A stretch of DNA of 64,000 bases, from assembly GCA_937929945.1 (NCBI GenBank), contig CALFUK010000012.1, forward strand, positions 1-64,000, written 5' to 3'. Made by a program: the position numbers and the translations under genes. Origin of the DNA: an uncultured Saprospiraceae bacterium (lineage in GTDB: Bacteria; Bacteroidota; Bacteroidia; Chitinophagales; Saprospiraceae). Under the pieces are notes generated by a model. The model was not told where the DNA came from, made no database searches, and saw only the letters and a program-made list of their open reading frames with translations. This document shows positions 30,001 to 38,250 of this stretch, in pieces; position 1 is the first letter of the stretch; each line of letters opens with the position of its first letter.

Positions 30001-30830
30001 CTGATGGTTCTGGGTCCTATGCTACCGGTCTGATTCCAAGTGAATTCTATCGCTTGAGATTTAAAATCAATATCGTATATGTCTGATACAGAGACGAGTT
30101 CTGCAGACCCTTCGGCCATCACGACTAGAGAACTATCATTCAGTATCACACTCTCTGATCCGTCATTCGTATCAGCGTCCTGAAAAGTGGATCTCACACT
30201 GACAGTCTGCCCCTCTAAAGTACAGGCGAGACTGGGATTAAATACAGCTGTGGGATTGCCATCAGGCATATTCGGGTTTTCTTCATTAGGCTCTTCTTCT
30301 CCTGTATTGATGGCACTTCCTAAAGTGATCTGGACGCGGCAGGTGTCGATATTCACACCATCCTGAGATTCTATTATGGTAATATCTCTTACACCAAGTT
30401 CATTTTCGCAAAAGCGGAGTGTCGATTCACACAGGACGAATAATATCGTATCGACATTGATGGTATTACCCGCAGAATCTTGCTCAGAGAAGAGGCGGTC
30501 TCCAGAAGAGTCGCAGCCATTGTTAAACCGATAGGCTGGATTCTCATTGACAAATATAGTATCTCCATCAGGCAAGGTAGCTGGACCAAAATCAAAGTCC
30601 ACGGACCTAAGCATACAGAGATCTGTCCCTTGATCATTAGTCACTAAGTCAGAAAGATTTACGACATACATACCTGTGCTGCTGTCCAGTAAGGCATCAG
30701 GATCAAACGTCGCATCTGGCGGGCATTCTAATAAGTTATTTGATTCTACTGCCTCAAAACCAGTTGAGAAAGTGACTAAGGCAGTCACAATGAGAGCAGC
30801 AATCACAGCATTAATTGATTTCTTTTTCAT
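24054..30830 (-). CDS. Giant T9SS-sorted surface protein with degenerate D-S/T-M repeats
   Basis: A 2258-aa secreted protein. Signal peptide about 1-25. The N-terminal part contains repeated modules with a Cys pattern (DLCMLRSVDFDFGPATLPDG and VLCESTLRFC) that reappear near residues 1150-1390. Residues about 441-970 are a long low-complexity array built on x-x-V/I-D-S/T-M/V/I, related to the exact hexapeptides in the 948-aa protein. Later come a Cys-rich block (VRHTIIDWCTY, NFEAVEDLRNGC) shared with the 1377-aa protein, HYR-like beta domains, a carboxypeptidase-regulatory-like domain, a dockerin-like segment (AADADASSSVSVSDIITF), a cohesin-like domain and a Por type A sorting domain (NQPNPFADNTVINISV). 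Surface adhesin or scaffold is inferred. No enzyme domain was seen. Confidence 0.85.
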   Translation of the reverse strand: MKKKSINAVIAALIVTALVTFSTGFEAVESNNLLECPPDATFDPDALLDSSTGMYVVNLSDLVTNDQGTDLCMLRSVDFDFGPATLPDGDTIFVNENPAYRFNNGCDSSGDRLFSEQDSAGNTINVDTILFVLCESTLRFCENELGVRDITIIESQDGVNIDTCRVQITLGSAINTGEEEPNEENPNMPDGNPTAVFNPSLACTLEGQTVSVRSTFQDADTNDGSESVILNDSSLVVMAEGSAELVSVSDIYDIDFKSQAIEFTWNQTGSIGPRTIRAGQFYRFYIDLGADVNEVTLAERDEILSGGFPAINLLGQNTLVVEWGEGQSIGESFNAVINLTLIGCMEDNPDMGGGQDTMVVTPVDTMVVTPVDTMVTVPMDTMVTMPEPTDPVTDTGFDCPDDLAFTFDITALADSTITTASVDSPTETADVLSFDLSGNPSTIDTIRSTDTILVIDSMFVADSIMIMDTSLVFTTTMTFDTSVVGTDTISSTVTVFELDSMFLRTDSIIRFDSVATMDSAFVVTQVLTGVDSSVVNDTMLVTDSIFTIDSMLVIDTMMMPDTIISIDSTMFTIVTNEVIGGMDQLDSIFRVDTIISFDTTSFVIDSMFTPDSMFVRDTMFDLDSMMIIDSMLVMDSVLSSIDTMIMVDTMTMIQDVFVGFDTIMGMDTMIVMDTIFMMDTTFVSTSTFDSSFVVNRSFERVDSMDVITMNTVIDSMFMLDSMLVGQGGFRVDTVFTLVDVFSVDSVAMMDTTTIFQSIITVDTMSTTDSMLVITTTKIPDSVLVIQNIIASIDSSIMTSSMTVFDSTFTADTMFVLDSVFVMDTMIRIDSTFLIDSMEVMDTVTIVTDVFDIDTSAVMVDSSFVIDSMLVDSVFVIDSMTLVIDTILTLDSNFVRTDTSIVINTIFARDTTLTIDTMTTIVTTASQDSVPVISQTFVGVDSAVVFDTILTLDTTFTQMSVFREAGGFVRDSSIVIENSERIVFDLLAMNGDTVCGNLIAREISDLNMLNYTLRWNAAAYGYLSCNNGLVAGIGCDIATVDADNGSISGAYSSDNAVTLSSESVIAQYCFTVLDEDIETPIPFTITQSFNNAATRIDTQIDVATSLSLSDLGIQAVETITANGQDILVNRCLVYAANFDAGSVNPGTGEIAFGYVEGCSPDGMVNGISFAVCQETIEVCCDEIGAKEVVVVTRSQEGIISQCRIDVDITDNNRFCNPLISFECSDDIVSIPVTDLGAAGDGQFTLGLSDLGVTTNADDYCIIRTVDFNAGAVTLSTGDVVMVDGEVAYTAANACSVDDEFIESILNQDGSIREERTLPYVLCKSTLTLCCEDLEGVAVTVVTKDGDAVSTSCRTTVSVFDPSVAIACGPLNIQCVDDVNAAENRPEITGAGLCSFTAELSFIDNSTEIDTCGLGTISRTWYIDSNANGAVDSIETSCTQLITISAEDAFDPLTIRWPAPRNGSSLAGVRLTCADSTTVSEEIVDNIFLGDPVICSNPDDGFGTATWCESSCDLLAYSSEIDSVVNQSGACVQVFVRHTIIDWCTYTALGRPDDGADDLAAMNFEAVEDLRNGCESCSGDGSLTYVRYVPSRISRDGIYTYEQIISLDDDSEPIINAPDTLIVSTDRELDSNGNPLGCSGIDSLTISASDVCGASELSGDLDWRVRVRNFIGFPVFDDEGLSEYNFTGSEFTLSTRSGDEGFVYFVLIEVTDACGNKASKVTTIRFDDVTPPTPICLSTSPVVAVADSMSTTIVASDFNLNSIDNCTVPNNLRYSIVPRDVTPINPREVAFSTQRSIEIECENVDTSRSFDIWVWDSSRNGAKCEIDIRIQADCSAPVDTSGMGPGMVDSSGVFITGAVTTLLGEVLSDVAITLLNADTTQVEFSRMTQSANDGSYVFNNNALFQDYRLSAAYDDQLLNGVTTLDLVLIQKHILGSELLDSPFKVIAADADASSSVSVSDIITFRNVIVGNVNRFPNSDSWVIIPAGQTFADTLSPWPLQTVISISNLEESLDNQNFIAIKVGDVNGTASLQGFGRTEIRTSEAPVEFHIEDRYLTKGETATIEVSVSDAKHLLGFQLSLEHAGLDYAASGSEVLGWGASNLNNQAASTRISWNDTRAISDDQALFYIDFRATESGMLSDMLRLSLEDIVSEAYQGEDLAIHEITLVFDEPRTDVFAVSQNQPNPFADNTVINISVPSTGMVETTVFDVSGKLLHKETALLGQGQHTVVLKADDLLSSGIMYYQVRYDDQVETRKMILLK
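27920..29510 (-). repeat. Degenerate D-S/T-M repeat tract in the 2258-aa protein
   Basis: About 530 residues dominated by Asp followed by Ser or Thr and a hydrophobic residue, spaced mostly six residues apart (IDSMLV, MDTIFM, VDTMTM). Copies are diverged at both DNA and protein level, unlike the near-identical array in the 948-aa protein gene. Some units are lengthened by inserts such as QDVFVGFD that themselves recur (TQVLTGVD, SQTFVGVD). Edges are approximate. Confidence 0.8.
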
Positions 30831-31157
30831 ACTCAGGTATCGCGATATTATAAAAGTTTGTCTGTCGAGGGCATAATTAGCCCGATTAGATTTAGGTCTA
30901 TGTACTTAGGATCAAGAAGTGAAGATAGGTAATTCAAATAATTAACTGTCTAATAATCAATAATTTATCAATCGAGATTCACTGTGTAATCGATACTCAT
31001 TGACCCTCAATATTATATTCATTATCATAAATTATATATGATCTCGAAAGGTAGAAATTTTGTCTTTTTTATCGTGTGATTATCCATCTGCACGCGACCT
31101 AAGCTGCATTGATGTGGTCTAAGAGTGATACATTTGTCGTAGAAAATTAATCCATTC
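30831..31157. other. Divergent AT-rich intergenic region
   Basis: It separates the 2258-aa protein gene (minus) from the MBL hydrolase operon (plus). It is AT-rich and holds a good -7 box for the plus-strand operon (listed separately). No gene was seen. Confidence 0.5.
31108..31136 (+). promoter_or_regulatory. Candidate Bacteroidota promoter for the MBL hydrolase operon
   Basis: TACATTTG at 31129-31136 matches the TAnnTTTG -7 consensus exactly, with ATTG at 31108-31111 as a possible -33 element 17 bases upstream. The box ends 21 bases before the ATG. Not experimentally shown. Confidence 0.5.
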
Positions 31158-32066
31158 ATGAGTTACTCCATCCATCCCATTGACCTAAAATTCAACGGCT
31201 ACGCATTAGACATCTATTCCTTCCTGATCAAGACCGAATCAGGGCCGATCATCGTGGAGTCTGGACCACACTCGTGCTTAGAAGCACTGACAAAAGGTCT
31301 GGCGGATCATGGCTACCGCAAAGAAGATGTGAAGCACGTATTTCTTACTCATATCCACTTAGACCACGCCGGTGGTGCCTGGTGCTTTGGAGAGCATGGA
31401 GCTAAGATCTACGTCCACCCACTCGGATTTAAGCATCTCCACGATCCATCTCGTCTACTGGCATCCGCTAAGATGATCTATGGGAAGGAGATGGACCGGA
31501 TGTGGGGTACGCTGCGCCCCATCCCCGCTGACCAATTCTGCGTAATGGAAGATGGCGAATCTCGAGAAGTACTCGGCCTTAACTTTATCTCTCATCATAC
31601 GCCTGGACACGCGAAGCACCATACCGCATGGCAGCTTGACTCATATCTATTCACTGGTGATCTGGCCGGTATAAAGCATCCAGAAGGAGCAGTCATCCCA
31701 CCCTGCCCTCCGCCAGATATCAACATTGACCTATGGATTTCCAGCATTGATAAGGTCCTGTCCATCAAGGCAATAGATACCTACTACGTGACCCACGGAG
31801 CTAAGGTAGATCAAGTAGGAGATCATATGGCAGCCCTTAAGCACGCGCTGACTTCATTTTCAGCATTCGTCAAGCCCTACCATGAAAAAGGGGTGCCACC
31901 CGCCGAAGTATTGCCAGAATTTGCAGCCTTTGTCCGGCGCTTCTTAACTGAGCAAAATCTATCGACTGAAGCCATAGATACTTTTGTCAATGGTGGCGCT
32001 ATTATGGCAGACCTCATGGGACTCATGAGGTATTGGAAAAAGAAAGAAGAATCAAATCAAGCTTGA
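31158..32066 (+). CDS. MBL-fold metallo-hydrolase
   Basis: A 302-aa cytoplasmic protein. The metal-binding motif THIHLDHAGG (HxHxDH, about residues 65-74) is followed by further metal ligands in SHHTPGHAKHHTAW and FTGDLAGI (the bridging Asp). The family binds two metal ions and hydrolyses thioesters, lactones or similar bonds; the layout resembles glyoxalase II-like members. The stop codon overlaps the start of the GH113-like lipoprotein (TGATG), so the two are translationally coupled. The substrate is unknown. The ATG start gives an intact beta-sheet N-terminus. Confidence 0.88.
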   Translation: MSYSIHPIDLKFNGYALDIYSFLIKTESGPIIVESGPHSCLEALTKGLADHGYRKEDVKHVFLTHIHLDHAGGAWCFGEHGAKIYVHPLGFKHLHDPSRLLASAKMIYGKEMDRMWGTLRPIPADQFCVMEDGESREVLGLNFISHHTPGHAKHHTAWQLDSYLFTGDLAGIKHPEGAVIPPCPPPDINIDLWISSIDKVLSIKAIDTYYVTHGAKVDQVGDHMAALKHALTSFSAFVKPYHEKGVPPAEVLPEFAAFVRRFLTEQNLSTEAIDTFVNGGAIMADLMGLMRYWKKKEESNQA

Positions 32067-33196
32067 TGAGATACTACCTCTTAGCACTATGCCTATGGGT
32101 CGTCGGATGCCAGCGCAGCATATCGACTAAGGAATCAGCGACCCTAGACTACAGCCACATCCCCTCCAAGAAAGGGGTATGCTGGGTAGGTGGTGACTCC
32201 ATCAGCATGCATAATCTTGTCGATCTGGCTGAGACTGGTGCGAACTGGTTGTCACAGACTCCCTTCGCCTGGCAGGACGGCATCCATAACCCCGACCTGA
32301 AAATGGAGACCATACGGGTATGGTGGGGAGAGGCAGATCGCGGCCTCATGAAAACGACCAGACTAGCGCAGGCTCAAGGCATCAAGACCATGCTCAAACC
32401 TCACATCTGGATCAGAAATGCCAATGGTAAGTGGAGATCAGATTTAGAAATGAAGTCCGAAGCAGACTGGGACGAATGGTTTGGTAAGTATGAGCGTATG
32501 ATCCTGCACTACGCCAAGGTAGCAGAGCACAGCGGCATGGAGGCACTCTGCATCGGCACAGAGCTACATCAAGCCACAGTCCAAAAGCCAGAGCGATGGA
32601 GAGCAATCATCAAAAAGATAAGAGACATCTACAGTGGAGAATTGACTTACGCGGCTAACTGGTATAAAGAATACGAAGAGATTACTTTCTGGGATGAGCT
32701 AGACTACATAGGCATCCAAGCATACTTCCCCCTCAGTGATGGAAATAACCCTGAGAAAACCGAAATCTTACAAAGATGGCGAAAGCATAAGGAGAAAATG
32801 CACGATATCTCCATCAAGTATGACAAGCAGATCGTCTTCACTGAGATCGGATATAAGAACACCAGCGACTCAGCTGTGGAGCCTTGGACCTGGCCCCAAA
32901 ATTTAGATAAGGCTCAGGTCATTCAGTCAGACGAGACCCAAATCAAACTGTATGAGGCCATGTTTGAAAGTCTCTTCCATGAGCCATGGATTGATGGCAT
33001 CTTCATTTGGAAGTGGTTTCATACCACCCACCAGTACGAGTCCTATGAAGCTTACTTTGCCGCTCGCGAAGCCCGATTTGATTCCTTGCGAAGGGTAAGA
33101 GGATGGAAAGACCGACCTAAGGTATACTTCACACCTCAGCGTACTCAGGCCATCGAAGTACTCAAAGATTGGTACCAGAGGCAACCTCTGGATTAG
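32066..33196 (+). CDS. GH113-like TIM-barrel glycoside hydrolase lipoprotein
   Basis: A 376-residue protein starting at the ATG that overlaps the preceding stop; an upstream in-frame start at 32033 would put 11 polar residues ahead of the signal sequence and is unlikely. The leader MRYYLLALCLWVVGC ends in a lipobox Cys (residue 15). The fold resembles GH113 beta-mannanase-like TIM barrels: LCIGTELHQ with Glu166 as probable acid/base and IVFTEIGYKNT with Glu260 as probable nucleophile, plus YIGIQAYFPL. A role in polysaccharide breakdown at the cell envelope is inferred; the exact glycan is unknown. Its 3' end overlaps the convergent TonB-C gene by four bases. Confidence 0.8.
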   Translation: MRYYLLALCLWVVGCQRSISTKESATLDYSHIPSKKGVCWVGGDSISMHNLVDLAETGANWLSQTPFAWQDGIHNPDLKMETIRVWWGEADRGLMKTTRLAQAQGIKTMLKPHIWIRNANGKWRSDLEMKSEADWDEWFGKYERMILHYAKVAEHSGMEALCIGTELHQATVQKPERWRAIIKKIRDIYSGELTYAANWYKEYEEITFWDELDYIGIQAYFPLSDGNNPEKTEILQRWRKHKEKMHDISIKYDKQIVFTEIGYKNTSDSAVEPWTWPQNLDKAQVIQSDETQIKLYEAMFESLFHEPWIDGIFIWKWFHTTHQYESYEAYFAAREARFDSLRRVRGWKDRPKVYFTPQRTQAIEVLKDWYQRQPLD

Positions 33197-33684
33197 GAGA
33201 TCGTAATGGTATAGTTGTATTTCTTTTCTTCTGACTCCTTGATTTTCTTGTGATCGGTATGAGGCGCCTTCGGCTTGGACGGTGTGATATGATAGCTGAC
33301 GATGGGCTCCTTCGCTGCTGGAGTCGAGTTCTCTATGGGTGCAGATTGTATTGGCTTCTTCGGTATTTTAAAATGAATTCTGACAGTCTTATGAAATGTG
33401 ACTTTTAGCTTACGTGGACCTTTGGGTATTTCGAATTCTAGAAGCTTGACAATCCTGATCGCCTCTTCGTCACAGCCATGACCCAGAGATGATATGACCT
33501 TAGCGCTGATCACTTTACCCAGATGATTAATATCATATTTCAGCTGGACGAAGCCTTCTACCTGCTGATCGAGTGCTTCTTGCGGATATTTTAATTGCTG
33601 CATGATGAATGCCTTGTAAGCTTTTTGCCCTCCAGGATAAATGGGTTTTCTGATGAAGCGCTTATCTCTTGAGGTCTTATCCAT
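33193..33684 (-). CDS. TonB C-terminal domain protein without membrane anchor
   Basis: A 163-aa protein. Residues about 15-100 match the TonB C-terminal fold: FIMQQLKYPQEALDQQVEGF, VQLKYDINHLGKVISAKV, and GCDEEAIRIVKLL. In TonB this domain contacts receptors at the outer membrane. Here it comes first and no N-terminal transmembrane helix or Pro-rich spanner precedes it. Instead a Pro- and Lys-rich tail follows. It may be a stand-alone domain or have lost its anchor, so function as an energy transducer is doubtful. It converges with and overlaps the glycosidase gene end by four bases. Confidence 0.75.
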   Translation of the reverse strand: MDKTSRDKRFIRKPIYPGGQKAYKAFIMQQLKYPQEALDQQVEGFVQLKYDINHLGKVISAKVISSLGHGCDEEAIRIVKLLEFEIPKGPRKLKVTFHKTVRIHFKIPKKPIQSAPIENSTPAAKEPIVSYHITPSKPKAPHTDHKKIKESEEKKYNYTITIS

Positions 33685-33886
33685 TCAATAATATTAGCAT
33701 GAATTTTTAAAAATGCGAATCAATCGTGGAAATATACCACAGAAATTAAAGCAATTGGACTAATGTTACGATCTTGTCCCTTTCTCGTCTAATACTATAC
33801 AAGACACATCAAGCTTGTCATAGAGAAATAAGAAAAATGAAAATTTACCAATTAGGTCTGCGGACTGAGTCAGCGTGTCTAAGACT

Positions 33887-34792
33887 ATGAGAGCACTAGT
33901 GATATCTGGAGGAGGAAGTAAAGGAGCATTTGCTGGAGGGCTAGCACAATACCTTATTCAAGATTTAGAGAGGGAGTATGATGCATTCGTAGGAACCTCT
34001 ACTGGCAGCTTACTGATCCCACACCTGTCTATAGGAAAGATAGATAAGATCAGAAAAATATACACCAGTGTCACACAGGATGATATATACAGCACCTGCC
34101 CCTTCAAGATCAAAAAGCAGCCCGATGGCTCCATCAAGACCTCCATCAATCACTTCAATACCCTGAAAATGTTTCTCAAACGAAGGAAAACCTTCGGAGA
34201 GCATAAAAACCTACTGCACACCATCCGCAGGACCATCTCCGAGGAGGACTACGCAGAAGTACAGCAGTCTGGTAAGAAGGTGATCGTCACGGTGTCTAAT
34301 CTCTCTACGAATAAGGTAGAATATAAGTATGCGAATGACTGTACCTACGAAGATTTCACCGAGTGGCTCTGGGCATCCTCCAGCTTTGTGCCCTTCATGA
34401 GTATCGTAGAGAAGAAGGGCTACGAATATGCAGATGGAGGCTTTGGCAACTATATCCCGATTGAGGAAGCTGTGAACCTGGGCGCTAAGGTCATCGATGT
34501 CATCGTCCTGTCTACGCGCCACCAGCACATCGTCAAAGAGACCACACGCAATGCCTTCGATGTGATGCTAAGATCTCTGATGTTTATGAACTATCAGATG
34601 GGCAGACATGACATCCTCATCGGTCACTTAGAGAGCATCTATAATAATGATGTGAAAGTCAATTTCATTTTTTGTCCCAGAGAATTGACTGAGTATTCAT
34701 TCTTCTTTGACCCCATCCAGATGAGGAGTTGGTGGCATGAGGGATATGAATACGCCAAACTAAAATTTGGGAAAAAAGTGTCAGGCTTTTAA
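33887..34792 (+). CDS. Patatin-like phospholipase
   Basis: A protein of 301 aa from the ATG; an in-frame GTG four codons upstream at 33875 is an alternative. Patatin hallmarks are complete: the oxyanion loop SGGGSKGAF (about residues 6-14), the nucleophile elbow GTSTG and the catalytic dyad Asp in YADGGFGNYIP. Patatin-like enzymes hydrolyse acyl chains from phospholipids. No signal peptide is present, so the protein is probably cytoplasmic or peripheral to the membrane. It stands alone between the TonB-C protein gene and the sensor kinase. The physiological substrate is unknown. Confidence 0.9.
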   Translation: MRALVISGGGSKGAFAGGLAQYLIQDLEREYDAFVGTSTGSLLIPHLSIGKIDKIRKIYTSVTQDDIYSTCPFKIKKQPDGSIKTSINHFNTLKMFLKRRKTFGEHKNLLHTIRRTISEEDYAEVQQSGKKVIVTVSNLSTNKVEYKYANDCTYEDFTEWLWASSSFVPFMSIVEKKGYEYADGGFGNYIPIEEAVNLGAKVIDVIVLSTRHQHIVKETTRNAFDVMLRSLMFMNYQMGRHDILIGHLESIYNNDVKVNFIFCPRELTEYSFFFDPIQMRSWWHEGYEYAKLKFGKKVSGF

Positions 34793-34899
34793 ATTTAAGC
34801 GATATTTACGTAACAATTCCTCTTTAACTAAAATACACAATCTACTCATAATCTATTTGAGAGCGTAATTATACATTTTATCGTTCATTGTATCTTACC

Positions 34900-37800
34900 A
34901 TGACATCCGACCTAAGGACTCTATCATATCTTGCCATTATAGCGATCAGCCTCAGCTATCATGCAGTTCTTAGCGGTCAAAATAAGACTCTCGTTTTCAA
35001 TTCGCTTACTCGATCTAATGGCTTACCTAACAACACGATCAATGATATCGCTGAAGACGCATTAGGCTTCATTTGGTTTGGCACCAATGATGGTCTGGTA
35101 CGGTATGATTCTCCTTCGCAAATGAAAATATTTAAGGAAGGTGATATCGGGCTAAAGAGCAGTAACATTAAAACCATTCACGCGAGCAAGGATTCTGCAC
35201 TATGGATAGGCACCGACTTCGGAGGGCTGACTAAGCTAAACATCACTACCCTCGAATATGAGAACTACAATACCACCTCACCACTTCCTTACAAAATAAA
35301 TCACGATGTTGTGACAGCTGTCTTTGTAGACTCCAGAGGGAATACATGGATCGGTAGTGAAACTGGCCTGAATATCATCGCCGCTGACAATACACAATCA
35401 TTCATATTTGAAGGTAGTGAAATCATGCGCACAGAAAAACCAATCTTGAGTATTACAGAAGATGATAAAGGCTGGATTTGGATTGGTACCTGGGAGCATG
35501 GTCTACACTTGTTTATCCCTCCTGAAGACATCACTGATAAAACCATATCATTCAGAAGCTTAAGGCCTTCAGATATCAGTTCTTCACTAAGTGTGTGGAG
35601 TATGACTCAGGATAGTTCAGGTGGCTATTGGGTCGCGACTCATGGTGCAGGACTTTTCCATATGTCTGTCCCTGATGATATTGAGTCAAACAGTGAAGAT
35701 CCAGATTGGAATCCAAGCTTCACCAATTTTCAAGTTAACTCCTCTACATCGGGCTACATCTCCTCTGATATCGTCTATGATGTAGAAGTGGATCATATTG
35801 GTAATCTCTGGGTTGCCACAGTTGGCGGTCTGAATATACTGAGAGCGCCATCGATCACTAAGAATATGACGGCGACGAAAGAGAGTATTAGATTTGAAAG
35901 TCATAAATCCATTCCATTTAATCAGACTTCTATCGTAGGAGATATACTTAGTAAATTATATTTCGACAGCAATCATATCATGTGGGTGGGCGCCTATAAA
36001 GGCATCAGTCAGTTTAATCAATATTCTAATCAGTTCAATTTTAATAGCACGATTGATAATGAAACAACCAGCCGAAACTTAGTCAATAATATCCAGCAAA
36101 TCAATCAGACTGAAGTCCTGATAGCCACTGAATTTGGTGGACTCTTTGTATACGATACGGAACGAAGAAAAATGCTGACACCCAAAACTGATTTTATCCC
36201 AGAGAAGTATAAAGAGATATTCGATATGTGCGAAGACGCAAAAGGAGGGTATTACTTAGGTGTTAAAAGTGGTGTGCTACACATAAATCTTGACCAAAGG
36301 TCTTATCAGTTATTCCCCCTCCCTGACACAACGATTCAAACTTATGGCACATTCCCGATAAAGAATATATATAGAGACAATGAAGGTGAAATCTGGTGTG
36401 GATCAGAGTATGGAATGTTTTTACTAAGTGAAAATATCAAAGGCATTAAAACACTTCAACCATATCTTCAAGAAAAGCTGACAAATAAATCTATAACTCA
36501 AACATACCAAGACACAAAAGGTAATACCTGGATAACGACCTACAATGGACTAAATAAATTAGTAAAAGGAAAGAATGGGTACCAAATTATAAAATACAGA
36601 AGAAATTCAGAAGAGGAAAATAAGTCCATTCCACAAAACCAGATCTTATCCATTGGAGAATTTGAAAATCACATATACTTAGGAGGACGTAATGGTGTAT
36701 TCAGCCTGAACTTAGAGACAAATCAGTTCGATATACTCGACTTCCAGACTGAAAGACACAATATTGCAGACCTTGCTATTTCGGAAGCAGGTGTATTATG
36801 GGCCTCTACCTCAGACGGTATTTTAAAGTTTGATTTGCTTAAATCAGAAATCAACTTTTTTGAAGAAACAGAAGGCATTGGAGAAGTCACAATGCGGTCG
36901 AACAATGTCACGATAAATGAAGAACAACAAGTGTACTTTGGCGGAGCGAATGGATTTTTAAAAATAGATCCAAAGTCAATCATCGAAAATGATAAAGCCC
37001 CTAATGTATACATCACAGATATTTCTGTCATCAATTCTTCAGGTACCGAATCCATTAATGGATTAAATCTGGAGTCCATGGAAATAGATGCCGATAGTTA
37101 TTATTTGTCAATAGAGTTCGCCGGACTCAATTATTATCAAATCGAAAAGAATCAATACAAATACAAATTAAATGGATTCGATGAGCAGTGGGTCATGGCT
37201 AAGCCTGGCCAAAAAGCGATTTATACGAATTTAGACCATGGTCACTATACATTCGAAGTGACAGCAGCTAATAGCAAAGGCATCTGGAATGCACAGCCGA
37301 CAAGCATCGAAATCAAGGTGAACTCTTACCTGTGGGAGCGATCGTGGTTTAGAATTTTAAGTTTGATTTTGCTGGGATTCATCATTTGGTCATTATTCAA
37401 ATTATACACCAATCGGATAAGTGCAAGAAATAAACTATTGAGCGATTTAAATGAGAATCTCAATACAGAAATATCTGAAAAGAAAGAAGCGGAAGCAGCT
37501 CTATTAGAGAGGGAAAAATCCATGAAGATATTATTGTCAAAACTGGATAATGCTAATAAAGATTTAGTCAGATCCAATAAAGACTTGGAGCAGTTTGCCT
37601 TTATCGTATCTCATGATATGAAAGAGCCTCTCCGTACCATTGGGTCATTCACTAATCTGCTAAAGAGTAAGTACAGTTCTATTCTAGATGATAAGGCTCA
37701 GGTATACATTAATTTTATCACCAATGGTGTGGACCGATTATCCGCATTGATACATAGCCTGTTAGAATATTCTATCGCCGGGAATAAAGATTTCGAATTT

Positions 37801-38250
37801 CAAGACACTGACTTAAATCAAATCGTCAATGATAAAATCCAAGATCTAAATCAGTTTATCCAGGATAAAAATGCTTCGATCGTCGTCGAGAATACGCTCC
37901 CAACCATCAGCTGCGTCAAAGATCAAATCGGAATGGTATTTTATAATATCATCCTGAACGGAATAAAGTTTAACACCTCAGAAAGACCAAAGATCAAGAT
38001 CAGTGCAGAAAACCGTGAAGCTCACTGGGAATTTTCGATTCGTGATAATGGCATCGGCATTCCAGAAGAATACCAGCAGCAGGTATTAGAACTATTCAAG
38101 CGCCTGCACAGGAAAGAAGAATATGAAGGCACTGGCATAGGGCTATCACTGACCAATCGTATCATCAACAATCATAATGGCACTCTTTGGATCGATTCTG
38201 CTGTAGGTGAAGGGACCACGATATTCTTTAGTCTACCCCAGTCTCAGTGA
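34900..38250 (+). CDS. Sensor histidine kinase with periplasmic two-component-regulator beta-propellers
   Basis: About 1116 residues from the ATG; a TTG at 34888 is a weaker start. A signal or anchor sequence is followed by Reg_prop propeller blades (GLPNNTINDIAEDALGFIWF, DSRGNTWIGSETGLNII, DNEGEIWCGSEYGMFLL). A Y_Y_Y domain follows (FAGLNYYQIEKNQYKYKLNG), then a transmembrane helix (about 825-845), a coiled linker, a HisKA domain with phospho-acceptor SHDMKEPLRTIGSF, and HATPase_c with NIILNGIKFN, DNGIGIPEEY and EGTGIGLSL. This is the periplasmic part of Bacteroidota hybrid sensors joined to a phytochrome-type kinase, without receiver or DNA-binding domains. No response regulator is adjacent, so the partner is elsewhere. 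Confidence 0.92.
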   Translation: MTSDLRTLSYLAIIAISLSYHAVLSGQNKTLVFNSLTRSNGLPNNTINDIAEDALGFIWFGTNDGLVRYDSPSQMKIFKEGDIGLKSSNIKTIHASKDSALWIGTDFGGLTKLNITTLEYENYNTTSPLPYKINHDVVTAVFVDSRGNTWIGSETGLNIIAADNTQSFIFEGSEIMRTEKPILSITEDDKGWIWIGTWEHGLHLFIPPEDITDKTISFRSLRPSDISSSLSVWSMTQDSSGGYWVATHGAGLFHMSVPDDIESNSEDPDWNPSFTNFQVNSSTSGYISSDIVYDVEVDHIGNLWVATVGGLNILRAPSITKNMTATKESIRFESHKSIPFNQTSIVGDILSKLYFDSNHIMWVGAYKGISQFNQYSNQFNFNSTIDNETTSRNLVNNIQQINQTEVLIATEFGGLFVYDTERRKMLTPKTDFIPEKYKEIFDMCEDAKGGYYLGVKSGVLHINLDQRSYQLFPLPDTTIQTYGTFPIKNIYRDNEGEIWCGSEYGMFLLSENIKGIKTLQPYLQEKLTNKSITQTYQDTKGNTWITTYNGLNKLVKGKNGYQIIKYRRNSEEENKSIPQNQILSIGEFENHIYLGGRNGVFSLNLETNQFDILDFQTERHNIADLAISEAGVLWASTSDGILKFDLLKSEINFFEETEGIGEVTMRSNNVTINEEQQVYFGGANGFLKIDPKSIIENDKAPNVYITDISVINSSGTESINGLNLESMEIDADSYYLSIEFAGLNYYQIEKNQYKYKLNGFDEQWVMAKPGQKAIYTNLDHGHYTFEVTAANSKGIWNAQPTSIEIKVNSYLWERSWFRILSLILLGFIIWSLFKLYTNRISARNKLLSDLNENLNTEISEKKEAEAALLEREKSMKILLSKLDNANKDLVRSNKDLEQFAFIVSHDMKEPLRTIGSFTNLLKSKYSSILDDKAQVYINFITNGVDRLSALIHSLLEYSIAGNKDFEFQDTDLNQIVNDKIQDLNQFIQDKNASIVVENTLPTISCVKDQIGMVFYNIILNGIKFNTSERPKIKISAENREAHWEFSIRDNGIGIPEEYQQQVLELFKRLHRKEEYEGTGIGLSLTNRIINNHNGTLWIDSAVGEGTTIFFSLPQSQ

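Noticed and set aside
32033-32065. Earlier in-frame ATG for the GH113-like lipoprotein
   Set aside because: It would add eleven charged or polar residues ahead of a clean lipoprotein signal; the ATG overlapping the preceding stop gives the expected leader.
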